In this document: positions 36,163-48,700 of the stretch, piece after piece
Numbering within the stretch: the first letter of the stretch is position 1
How the letters are laid out: the number at the start of each line of letters is the position of its first letter
Assembly (NCBI RefSeq): GCF_036669915.1
Contig: NC_089322.1
Location: 17,080,219 to 17,144,218 of the forward strand
Source of the DNA: Pocillopora verrucosa
Taxonomy: Eukaryota; Cnidaria; Anthozoa; Scleractinia; Pocilloporidae
Length of the DNA stretch: 64,000 bases
Reading direction: 5' to 3'
The notes under the pieces: model-generated
The model's database searches: none
The model's input: the letters and a program-made list of their open reading frames with translations, nothing else
What the model was told of the DNA's origin: nothing
Position numbers and translations under genes: made by a program

Positions 36163-37049
36163 CTATTTTCTTACTATCACGCTGCTCATTTGTGAAGAGA
36201 AGTCTATATAAAATTGTCGTAACGAATATTTGTTTGTTAAAATTGAAAAGAAAGCCAAATTACTGAAAAGACCGCAATGGCTCACGGCGCTCGGCAAAAA
36301 TCGCAAGGTTCAGAGCTTTCCTGCCGGACTAACACCGAATACCACGATAATTTAATTTAATCATCATTTTTATGAAAAATTAATTTTTTTCGTAGAAGGG
36401 TTCACTGTGAATGATGGCAGTTTAAAAAATAAATTTGGAAAAAGGTATGATTGATTGAAATATTGTCAGTAAGCACTGTTTCGCGTCTAAGACTGTTAGA
36501 CTGTACATTTATGATAGGTAAACTACCCAATCACAACTGTATATGTCAGTTATAAGCAATTAACCTCCACTATGATTTGTCTGGTGAACGCGTGTAATCC
36601 TCTGAGTTAATGCATTCCTTTTTTATACAAGCGAAATTGTTGGCTTCCTGTTGAGCTGCAAGATGCATACGCAACGAAAGGGATTCTTAACCCCCGCCCT
36701 TCCCTCACGAGTATTTTTACGTTCTTACCCTCCACATAGTTCTCTTCTTGACTTCTTTCAGAGATACCTCAGACCTAAGCATTAATTTTTCATGATATCA
36801 TAAACTCAACCTCATCCATATTGTTTTTTGACTGTATACTCTCGATCAGTCATAGTTTTGATAAATAATAGGATCTCTAGAGGACTTATAACAATTTACT
36901 TTGTTCCTTATAAGTCGCTGCCATCTATAGATCATTTATTAAAATTCTACAAATTCTTTCTCCATTTTCCTCCTTAAAAAATCTTGAAAATTAGTTAGCA
37001 TTGAGTTATATAGAAAAATTATCCTGTGCTATTAACGCTATATACTTTT

Positions 37050-37335
37050 TTTATGATAAAGTTCGGATATAACGCGCGCTTTGTTTCATTGGTCGAAAGA
37101 GCGTGCTCTATGAGAGTTTATATAATAAGCTCAGTTATGCACGCATAACTGAGACAGACGTATAGATGACGTCATCATTAAAACTTTTTTAATTCTCTAT
37201 TATATAAAACAAATAGATTCCAAGTTGCCGTGCGTCTGTTCAATAATCGATCACAGATGACGTCAAAATGTGGTAAGAACGCACGCTCCCTCAACCAATG
37301 ACAGCGCTCGTTATATCCGATTTTTATTATAAAAA
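37050..37335. mobile_element. TIR repeat family copy with both inverted ends
   Basis: Left end AAGTTCGGATATAACGCGCG and right end CAACCAATGACAGCGCTCGT TATATCCGA are inverted repeats. Interior non-coding. Confidence 0.55.
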
Positions 37336-37364
37336 ATATAGCCTTAATATATGTAGTTTTCGTG

Positions 37365-38230
37365 CGATTAGCCCCTCGTCAATCGCTCTGATTAAGGGCT
37401 AACGCTCGAAACGTCAGCTTTTTTACCCTTAAAGGTGGCTAATTTACGTTTTCAACTCAGTTGTTAACACTAAATTACCTGCTATACTCTCCCACCGACG
37501 CAGCACCACTGTTTCTTTAGAAACTTACCCCTTTATTCAAGAATAAATTAGTTGAATGAAAAGCGCTCATTGATTGGGATTAAGAGTGCCGATTTCGAAG
37601 ATGAATTTTTGTTCTAGTGTTTTGCGGCTTTCCGAACTGCCTTGACGTAAGGAAAGGCCGTAAACTGCCATATATTTTTGAGAATGATTACAGAGATCAA
37701 AGTGTCTAACGACTGGTTTGGATGCGTCCTCGTCATTTCTTTCTACGTCGCGAAGGTGCTCACGGAATCGGTCACCTAGTCGTCTTCCTGTTTCACCAAT
37801 GTATAACTTATTGCAATAAGTGCAAGTTATGCAGTAAATGACATTGGCAGAGGTACACGTAAAGTGATCAGTGATCTTAATGGATCTCTTGGGTCCCGAT
37901 ATTTTCTCTACATTATGAATGAAAGGACAAGTTTTGCATCATGAGCGAATGCATTTGAAAGTTCCAGATTAGTCATTGGTTTAAAATGAACTTCTGACCA
38001 AAAAGTTGCCTATGTCTTTGTCACGTTTGAATGAAATTAGTGGGGGTTGCGAAAAGATAATACCAGTCTCTGAATCGTTTTAGAGTAATTTAATGTTATT
38101 AAGAATTATAGATTTAACTGCGTGGTTGTGGGGGTGAAATGTGAGAGTGAATGGAATGCGGTCAGTGTTTTCCTTTTCAGCCGTTTGTAGTGCTGACTGT
38201 CGATAGTTTGTCGATTGTTTGCCAGTAGCC
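37365..38230 (-). mobile_element. Penelope-like retroelement, 3' relic with GIY-YIG endonuclease domain
   Basis: Minus-strand translation, with frame breaks, gives the end of a Penelope-like polyprotein: FTLTFHPHNHAVKS, LISFKRDKDIGNFLVRSSF, CKTCPFI, then a GIY-YIG endonuclease core (YCITCTYCNKLYIGETGRR, FREHLRDVERND), ending NERFSFN before a stop at 37548-37550. A one- or two-base loss near 37577 shifts the last residues out of frame and several stops occur upstream, so it is dead. The 3' UTR (GCGTTAGCCC region near 37380) is still visible. The reverse transcriptase part is missing. Confidence 0.8.
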
Positions 38231-40410
38231 TCGTTTCGGTGTCAACTTAAGCGAGACCCGCTAGGTGGCAGGCATGGACAAAAATGAAAAGAAGATTTAG
38301 TTTTAGGCCGTGTGATTTTTTCGTAACTAAACATACTTGAACGGTTGGTTGGTTTGTTTATAGCCCAAAACATTATCCTTTTGCAATCCCGACAAGCCTG
38401 ATAATGTCCGCGTGCCGAAGTCGTGGTCACTTCAGAGATACTTGATGGCAGAATAGTACGTCAACTACGTCACAATATCTGCGTAGGTGACGTCAAAAAG
38501 TAAATACCAAAACTTAAGATCCTCGTTTTCTACACCGAAAAAGGCACATTTTCCGTAAAAGCCTGTTGATTTATTTATTTACGAAATATTCCTTGAGAAA
38601 TGATTCTCAGAAACAGTGCGTCAGCTAATCGGAAAAGAGGTAAGAAATATCAGATTAAAGGACCTCAAAGATGTCGACTGCATATGCTTACTCTTGAGGA
38701 ATCGAGAAATATAAAATGCAGTTTTAAGAATCTCGAGCCAGTAAGTGGGTTTATACGAACGATGGGTCTCTACCCTTTTCGGCATCAAAACTGTGGGTTT
38801 TACCGCGTTACATATGAGACAACAATTTGAAATCAAACTGAACAGTGACAGCAACGGTGGCAGAAGAGAAGTTTCTTCTATCAATTGCTGACAGGAATAA
38901 ACCGTATCATCTTGACTGTAATAAGCTTAGAAGAACGATGATACAGCTTGAGGATTATTTAGAGTTAAAATCATCATCTTTTATCTTAATGGTTGTCAAG
39001 GGGAAGGAAAATCGTCTATAAGTAAAAATCTTGCGTGATTGCGTCACGCACCCTTAACACAATCGCTTCAGCCAATTTGTCTAATTACATTCCTCAACTT
39101 CGGCAGTGCGCATAGTTTGAATATTCAAATGTTTCGTTGACTCATGAAAACAAAGTTCACGCATGATGACTAAAAACATTACGGAAATGCCAGTGAAACC
39201 AAAAATGGTTCAAACGTGTTTCAAAGAACAGAAACGAAACAGCCATTTGAAACTGAAACAGAAACAGAACAAACCGGAACTGGTGGTTTCTAGTTTGGAG
39301 AGTTTGGTAGAAAGTTCTGAGCACTGTTAATCTTTCTTGTTTACCTGTGGTTTTTGTTACTATTATGTGCTATTACGCAACATGCGTTCAACAAGTCAGA
39401 ATTTCTTGACTTCCGGGCTTCGCAGGATAATTTATGGATGTAAAAGGGAGAAGTTGCATGTTCATCACTTAAAGTTAAAGGGAATAATTACAGCTTGAAG
39501 TGTCAGTTGTGTCATCTCGAGGATATATTATTCGTGGAATACAAAAATAAATAAAAGTACCACTTATAAAATATCACAGTAATAGATAATTAAATTATAT
39601 TTTGAATTGCATAATATACTGAGTGGTAAGATGTTTTTGGTTGGATTTATGCATGTTCGTATTCCAAACTTAATTAAAATTGAAAATTCTCTTGAAGATT
39701 ATCTTTACTTTGCTTGCTTTAAAAGTAAGTTGATCTTGTCGGTATTAAAAAGTTTAACTCATCGCCTTCCTCAGTTGTTTACAAGCTATGGTGGCATTGT
39801 AAGTGTGTAATAAATAAAATAAAAAGTCTTAGTCAAGAAAAGAGGAACCAATTAAATTAAATTAAAATGCATCTGGATATGGTTATGAACAGGTGCGTGG
39901 TACTGCAAATAACAAATTGCAAAGAAAACGAAAGAGTTGTTTTTATTTTAGTTCTTTGCAAATAAGCCTGCATAATGTCACCTAATGGGGAAACCATGCA
40001 ACCTTTCAAAGCAAACCATTAGCTCTGGAAATGATCAGAATACATTGGTATGCCTTAGTGGTGGAGAGGGGGATGCCATCTCCCATTCCTGTGACACCAT
40101 CACTGCTGATCAATTATGAACATAGTAATATACATGAAAAAATTACTCAGTTCTGATTGGTTAAGATAAATGCAGTTTTCAGGTAATTCTAATTAATTGT
40201 AGTCATTCAAAAAGTTTCAGTACAAAAATAGTGTTCTTGAATTCTGCTTGGCAGCAAATGTCTACATCCTTTGTTACAAAAATACACATTTTAAAATACT
40301 TTATAAAATATTTCACTTGTAACTTGCCCTGTGACACTACATATCATGCAACTGCACACTGTCAGAAAGAGATATAAATTTTAATTACAAGTTAGTGTAG
40401 AGAATTGAGT

Positions 40411-40416
40411 TTTATT
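40411..40416 (-). terminator. Poly(A) signal AATAAA downstream of R5
   Basis: On the minus strand the hexamer sits about 160 bases beyond the R5 stop, in sequence nearly identical to the R4 3' flank. Confidence 0.55.
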
Positions 40417-40574
40417 CCTACACTCCCATTGCCTCTGTTGATTTAGTGGCTAACATAATGACAATTGAGAGTCAATATTGACTTTAATTTCAATGGAGGG
40501 CTCCTAGGCCCCTAAATAGCAACCAACTTCTGTTAACTTTGTTTTCAACTCAAAGTCCATGTCCTTGGTACAAC

Positions 40575-43500
40575 TCATTTCCCTTTTTTGTGAAGGAGCT
40601 CATACACATCTTGTCTATCAGACCCTTTCAGGGGTTCATACAAAGATTCTCTCTCTGACCCAGGGCTGTGCACCAATGCATGTGGTGCACCAAATTCAAG
40701 GGTCTGCTCATAGGCTGGGTTGTCATGACCATCAGCAGATAGGTGTCTGTTGGGAGCAGCATATTCTGCACCACTTGAATTTGCTCCACTTGAATCTGCC
40801 CCATCAAGAACATTATACAGGGGCTCACTGACTGCACCATCATAGGAGCCATCCTGTCTGGAAGGGGCATTTTCGGTATCTGCACTTTCAAGCACATTAT
40901 ATAGTGGTTCCTGATGTTCTTGTTTGGATTCAGGCACCTCAAGCACATTATACAGTGGATCCTGTTGAACACCAACATCTGGGGCTTCATATGTCTGTCC
41001 TGCATCAGGCCCATCCAGCACATTGTAAACAGGGTCCTGAATGTTCCCTGAAGTATCATGTCCAGGATCTGGCCCTTCCAGTACATTATATATTGCCTCT
41101 GATGTATTTCCTTGTTTGGTGTGAGACTCCTCAAGGACATTGTACACAGGGTCTGAGGGTACACTGGGTTTTTCAGGTTTTTCTGCATTGCTTATTTTCT
41201 GTTTAGGCATAGGTTTCTTAGTGGAAGGCTGGTTGTTCTGTAAACTCTGGTAAACTGGTGGTGCTGCAGGTGTATTCTTGTCCAGACCTTGATAAACAGA
41301 TGAGTTGTCATAATTTTCATCTGCAGTACTGTAAACTGCTCCGTAACTTTCATGTCCTAATGTAAAAATTGGAAAAAAATATCAATATAAAAAGCTAATA
41401 GAATTGTTCTGAATAGATTCCAGGATGTTTCAAGGGAGATCAGAGAATTCTGTTGTTATAATGGTATATCAGGGTTATTGACAAGTGAGAGGTCAAGATA
41501 GCTTATATCAGCCTGAGTACTTTTATTGCATTTTAATGGACTAGGATGAAGTTGAGGTTTATAAAACCGCAAATAGAGAACCAGGCTTACATCCAGGCAT
41601 CTTGACTGAACAAGCTTGGTCAATAAATGATTAATAAATAAGGATCAATAACAACTTTTTATTTTTTTTGACACAAAGGTAAAAAATCCAACTGAGATGG
41701 GCTAGTTTTTTCATTCAATAAATTTGTTTGTACTGTCTTCTGCCACTTTTTGCAAATCCATCAACAACATTGTCCACAAAATTACCAACTTTGTGAGTCC
41801 ACTCCATGCAAGTTTTTTTTGCACTGGATTAAAGCATGCAATGTCAAGTAGGCAAGATGGGCCCCAACTTGCTTACTTCAGTAGCAAATAAGAACATACA
41901 ATTCACTTCATCTTACCCACAAGCCCTGCTGTTTTCTGCTTTAATCTCCTATCACCTCACATTCCTCTCTCTTGCAACTACATTTCTTAACCCTTTGATT
42001 CCCATAATATACATATCATGCAGGCAAGTGATGAGAATGACAAAAAATATCAATTATGGGATTACTGATGGATCTGATACCAAATTCTCCAAACTAACAT
42101 AATGAGAATCATTTGGCACACAGTAAGAAGAATTGGATCAATATCAGTATCTGGCAACTGCCCACCTACCCCTCCCCTAACTCAACAACAGTCAATTGAT
42201 AACAAGTTAGGGTTAATGTTGGGTAAAGGGAGGGGTAGGTGGGCAGTTGCCCAGATACTGATATTGATCCAAAGAATTACTAATGAGATCTTCAGAGTTT
42301 AAGGGTTAACAAGAACCATGAAACTAGATTCACCATGACCTGCATGTACACTTGATTGCCAAAATGTTGGCACCAACACAGCAGTAACCATTAACAAATA
42401 AAATACTCAACAACTAAATGAGCATAATGACCCCAATTATTTCCAAATAGTGGATGATGGAAGCTTTGATGAGCATGAATTCCGTCAAGAAAAGAAAATC
42501 ACAGGACAGGTTGTTCATGTATGCTACTGCTCCCTGGGTGTCAACATCCTTGCAGGTGAGCATTAACCTTGTTTTCAAAAGAGGATGTAACTAATGTAAC
42601 TATTACTAACCCAATATAATATATAGATTTAGCCAAGCCTAAAAGCAGAGCTCTTATAAGTTTATTTTCCAGCACTACGTTACACTGAATAAAAATTGTA
42701 ATAAAACTATCTACTGGCAAGTCTTTGTATTATATTTCAACCCAACCATTTCCTCAAGATATAAACACTATTACAAAGTAATTACTCAGGGAAATGGAAA
42801 ACTTGTGGTATATACACCATGTTTGAGATGCCATGACCATAGTAAGCTAATAAGTAAATAACTATTACTTGTAATGTTGACCTACCCTTTACATTATCCG
42901 TTACCAGTCCATGCTCATTACTGACCAACTCACCTCTGTTGTCAACAAGTTCCATGTAAGTTGGTTGACTGTCTTTTCCACTAAAAGTTGTGGCTTTCTC
43001 TCCATGTCTTTCCATTTGTATGTCATCTTGAGGTTTCTCGTACACTGGGTTCTTAACTATAATTAAAAATTAAACAAAATAAACACAGAAACTATCATTT
43101 CATTGTCAAAGTGGCTTTTTATATAAAATTCATAAATTGTGAAGGAAAATTTGGTATTCTAGTCTCTAACAATCATGAAAAAAGTGAATGTATCAGTATC
43201 ATGCAACTTGAGTTATAACAGTTCTTAAGATAGACACATCCAATTTTAGGCTAATTAATGTTTAAGATGTACTCAAAACAAAATTAGGAAACACAGATAT
43301 ATTATACTCAACTTGTTTCTCTACAACTTTTCAGGGTGGGTCCAATAGACTTGTATCAGTGTACAAATCTTATACTAACAGTAATTTTACTCTAAATACA
43401 AAACTTTACCTCCTACATGTAGTTCTTCTATCTTTTCTGTACTTTCCCTGTAAAAAAAAAATTCAGCATTACTAATTCTACTATCAATGATCATTTCTAA

Positions 43501-45745
43501 ATCACAAATTTGTCTTTAACCCTTTAACTCCCATGAATGACCAAGACAGAATTTCTCCTTACAATATCAATACAATATCAACCAGTGATGAGAATAATTA
43601 ACTCTTTAACTCCCATGAGTGACCAAGACAGAATTTCTCCTTACAATATCAATACAATATCAACCAGATAAGGGAGAATAATTAGAAGAAAAATATCAAT
43701 TTGGGTATAATTAGTTAATCCAATACTAAATTTTCTGAACTAACATTATAAGAATTTTATGGTTGACAGTAAGGAGAATTACAAATTTGATCTAAGAGTT
43801 AAAGGGTTGAGTAAGCTGTCTCTGGTTCACTATGTATGTCTTCTACAGGACATCATGTTTCATAAGGACTACTCCCATGCAAACTAAAATTTCAGTTTTG
43901 ATAGAAGTCAAAATACATTTTGATCTTTGCATTCTCTGAAATTTGTTTTGCAATATTTAAAAAAAAGTACAAAGTTGAAAATCACTGGAAAGGCCCAATG
44001 AAGAGGAGGGAACTTTAACCTTATGGTTTGGAATTTTATGTTTGTTTAATACATTACAATTATTTTAATATGTATAATTAAATTCTACTCATTCTCCACT
44101 AGATGTCTAACTTTGAATGTCTCATTCCATGTAACACATTAATTGGACATGAGTCTGTAAACATTCTGCAGCATGATTACTAGCATTGCATCCTGACACA
44201 TTTATCTTGTAATGTTATCCAAGTGTGAGCATAAATTTTGATGTTTAAAGTAGACAAAATTTGACTCTGAGTCAATCAAAACCATAATTGTGTTGCATGA
44301 TTATCCTTATTTAAGCCCTTATAGTAAATTTCACTTGCAGAGCTAGCAACTAGACAATGCAACAGGAATATTTAACAACACATTGGGCTCTCACTTTGTG
44401 ATCATCTGAGTCTGATTTTGTTTGCCACTCAACATTAACACAAACAAAATTCAAGTGATTTCTCTCAAACAATATGGACAATTCGGTTCAGTTATAGCTG
44501 CTGTAAGAGTCAACCACTTTTTGATTATGCAGCTTACCGTAGCCTTCTTCTCTTGCAAAATACAATGATCAACCCTATGACAATAATCCCAAAAATAACA
44601 GCACCACCAACTCCTGCACCAATTGCTACTCCTTTGTCTTTTCCCCCTTTCCTTGCCTCTTTGTCTCCTGGAACATCCCTGGTAGGAAGACTTGACTCAG
44701 TGGTTGGTAACTAAGAGTATAGGGAAATAAAATAAGATTAAAAATAATTATAAAAATTTGTCCTTAGAAGAACTTTACAATGGCCTTTTACAATATGGAC
44801 CACAGTACATACCAATTAGATAGCAAGAAAAAGCAAACCAGCGGTGCAATAACTGTACCCTTGGTCTTAAACCGCCTGTGACATGCAATCTTTTTTTTGC
44901 ATTTTCTGGTTGATGTATTTAAAATTAGAAATAACCGATCTTAGCGCCTATTGACTTCTCTTTGACCATCTTTTTGTGTAGTTAAAGTACGATTTGGCGG
45001 CCAAAAAGTGTCCCCATGAAGGAGGCTCCATACCATATTTGCTAAATGTTGGCACGCGTGCCAGCATATTGTTTTTTTACAAAAACATTTCTTGTTTTCG
45101 CTTTTCAAGGTCACTAAAAGCCATCAAAAGGCGATAAGCAAGGTTCGGACTACCGTTTCCTGTAGTAGTTATTAACAAAATGATTTTCGTTAATAAGCTA
45201 AGGCTCTACGAAGGGAGGCACTTGCCAGTGATAATTTGGCTTTGCCTTTTATTTTCTTCAACTTGGTTTGGAGAAGTGTCTCAAAATTTTCACAGCCGAT
45301 CTTTGTCCAGCCGATCTTTGTCCAGCCGATCTTTGTCCAGCCGATCTTTGTCCAGCCGATCTTTCAAAAGCCGAAAAAAAGAAGGGGTTACAAAAGCGGT
45401 TTTCTCGCTATTGGCAATTTTGTGTTTTCTTCCTCTATCTCAAATTTGGTGCTATGAATTTTTTTATCAACAGGCACTAAGAAGGGCACAAATATGTTTA
45501 ACGATCCAGCAAATATAAACTTCGCCAAGATTTATATCTGAGAATGTGTAAACTTTCGAATCTGTCACCTTCTAGCAATCTTTCCCATCGTGTTTTCTTT
45601 TCGGTTGACCTCTTTTTCAGGTGTAGAAGGCCTATAAATATTACGGGTGGAGTTGCTGGAAACCCTTGATTCCATAGCATAGAGCTGTATTGTGTAAAAG
45701 CCGAAAAAAGGACAATCGTGCGATTTTAAAGAACCGACACGTTTG

Positions 45746-45776
<31 letters not shown>

Positions 45777-48700
45777 CATGTATGTATGTATGTATGTTTT
45801 GCATGTTGTCACTTTACTGCTCGTGGCATGTTCGATCCCAGATCTTGCGCGGTCAAAAACCCCACGGCTCCGCGCGCGACCAAAACACTGTGACGTAGAA
45901 AACTGTGAAAACCGCGAAAACTGCAACTAATTGTGGAAAAAGGGAAAATTCGAGAAGAAAGGGCAAACGTATTGTGTTGCCGGAGCGCCAAATGATGTTA
46001 GCTTCGAGAATAATACACATATACCGGGTATTTCTATACACTCCTTTCCAAAGGATTTAACTGTATCACTATGGCCAAACTGGACGCGTTTCACACGTCG
46101 ACATCGAGGAGATTTCACTCTTCATTGTCGTCTTAATATGCTCTGTAACGGCCTTGAAGACGGCTGTTACGAACACATACCACAAGTCAAATCAGGGAAA
46201 GATAACCAATGAATTCAGCTAAAAATAATTCTGATTAAGGGGCCTGTTCCCACGCCGTACACGATTGCTTAACATCCTTTTCGGCTGACATTTCGCGAGC
46301 GAAGAATGGTGAGTTCCTTATTGTTGTTTATTCCACGCGCTTGAGATTTACTCATACTCCTTGTCTTTCCACATAACTACATTTGCGCTTTTCTTATCGT
46401 ATGAAAATCAATGGTAGTTTCCATCTTATTTTAAAAACACAAATACATCGTTTGTTATAAAAGAGCTGACCAATATCCTGTAGCGTGAACAGTACGAAAC
46501 CTCTAGCGGATACAAGCTCGAAGGGGCCGTGTATTCTCTTAGCCTAGACGGTTACAGCGATATTCACTTTGACTTTTGTTTTGATTTGATGTTCACTTTA
46601 TTTTTTATTTCGCCGTGAATTGCCTTTGGATTTCAGTTAAATTTTGAAATGATTTTTACTTTGATAATGCAATTACTTTTGCTTTTAAATTTGCTTGCAA
46701 CTTCATTTTACTTTCAATCGTTCTTTTCCTTTGTTTTGCAGTCACGTTCCACTTTACTTTCAGTTTTGATTTATTTTTTTCTTTTATTTTTTTATTAAAT
46801 CTTTGAAAAATTGTAAAATTTTGAGTGGCAGTCCTCGGCCACCATAGACTTGTAAGTGCCAACTGAGGGTTTTCATGATTTTCTACGTCATCACCCCTAA
46901 TTCGTTACCAGTCTACGGGACACTTAATAGACAAAATAACAGCACCTTAAGGGCCCGAAAAACCGAGTTTTAACTTGAAATTTTCCTTTTTGCGGAATTG
47001 GTTTGTAAATATGATAAGCTGAATATTTACGCAAAAAATTCGTGTCATTAGCACTTAAGTACAGTTTTTTATCCCATATGTACTCGCTAAATGACACAAC
47101 TGTATAATTTTATTTACTTAAAACCGTTTAAGTCCCAAGATCTCATTAGTAATTCTCCGTACTGTCTGCCATGTAGTTCTTGTGATGTTAGTTTGGAGAG
47201 TTTGATATTAGATCAACCAATAATATTTTTCTTTACTCTCATCACTTGTCTGCTTGATACCATTTTAATATTGTGACAAGAAATTCTGTCCTGGTCACTC
47301 ATGGGAGTCAAAGGGTTAATTACTAACTTCTAGGCTCCATTATAATCATGGTTTCATAATTTCAGTGTACCCTCTTCACATTTAATACTAACAGAACTAT
47401 CAACTGTTCCTAACACAGAAAACTCACCTCTGATGTTTCACTATAATTTGGTTCCCCTGTGCTAACCGAAGATTTTGGAATCCCAGTATTTACTACTTGA
47501 TTAGAAATTTCTCCTGAATTGACTGGCAAGGAGCTTTCCAGTTCAGCTGTTGATGTTGACAGCAGAATTGGTCCAGATGAATGTAAGGCCAGCATTGTTT
47601 GAAGTGACCTGGTTTCAATGTGTGTTGATACAAATGATGAAAATTTGCCTGTGTGAGTTGCGGTACTTTGTGTGGTAGCACCCAATGAAGGAGAAGGTGA
47701 TGGTGGCGATGATGATTGTGGCATTGGTGACAATGATGATGATTGTGGCATTGGTGACAATGAGGATGTTTGTGTTGATTGTGGTAATTGAAGAGATGGT
47801 GAAGACAAATATGATGATGATGGAGTGTGAGAACTCGAAGCAGTTGGAACAGTATGTACTGAACTTGTCTTTGATGGGGCATAATCTGAGAAAGGCAGAG
47901 GGAACATTTGACAGTTTGACCATCCCTGTTTACATTGATTTTGGATTCTATTAATTATAGATAATGAAATTTAAATGCCGGTAATATTGATAGTCTTTGT
48001 TAAAAGGGAAGTGGTTGAATAATATTACTCTAAATTGCTCTGTACAGCATGTTTAGTCTTCTACTCATTCCTACATGTGTACTAGTAGATATGAACCCTC
48101 ATTTGTCTGCTTTAATTTATGATTGGCTGTTGTGGCTGTTTGTTTTTACAAAATAATCCATCCTTAAGAAATCATTTCATCCCTACTGGTTCTCTTAATG
48201 TTTACTTTATGAAGTCCAGTATGAATGACCCTTTTAACATTACAGATGTACCAAAAAGGGTCATAATAAACAATCTTTATCTAATTCCATACTGTAATGT
48301 ACCCAAAACGCAACCATAACTCCCAAACAACTTCTTACATAAAGCTGCCTGAGCTCATTTGATGTTCATTTGCTCTGGTGAATGGCTAACACTTGAAATG
48401 TCAGCTTTTAAACTCTTTACAGTGGCCAATTTACATTATCAACTCAGTTGATAATACTATATTACCCTGTTGAGCTTGTTTGACCTGTGTACTGCTGTAA
48501 AGCAGTTAAAATTTCCTGAGCTATAACATAAAAATATTGTAACACTTAATTGAGACAATTATATGTTAATCCTCATATAATCCATTACCTAAAATAATCA
48601 AAACCATGATATCACCCCTAAGTTCTGAATACAAATATTCTTTAAATCATTGGCTTTACTTTTAAAGCAACTCACATGTCACAGTCCCTAATGCCTTGAA

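Larger units (their letters stand above)
35791..40574. other. Intergenic region R4-R5
   Basis: From left to right: R4 upstream DNA, a small fold-back element (36088-36162), a TIR element (37050-37335), a Penelope-like element relic (37365-38230), unassigned DNA to about 39415, then the duplicated R3/R4 intergenic DNA. The minus frame 38242-38430 (reads HYQACRDCKRIMFW) is not recognised. Confidence 0.5.
44790..47320. other. R5-specific intron insertion
   Basis: R4 has about 290 bases between its helix and stalk exons; R5 has 2.7 kb. The flanks align with R4 and the extra part holds the 15-base array, the ACAT palindrome, the THAP fragment and a MITE. No single element boundary is visible, so it probably grew in several steps. 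Confidence 0.55.

Noticed and set aside
45180..45518. Plus-strand frame of 112 codons with a signal-peptide-like start and RSLSS repeats
   Set aside because: Openness comes from the 15-base tandem repeat inside an intron insertion; no homologous exon in R4.
45565..45926. Several open frames rich in YIHT/VCMY
   Set aside because: Translations of the ACAT microsatellite.
47493..47923. His-rich and Ile/Thr-rich minus frames of 129 and 102 codons
   Set aside because: Alternative frames of the R5 stalk exon; low-complexity Ser/Pro coding sequence keeps them open.
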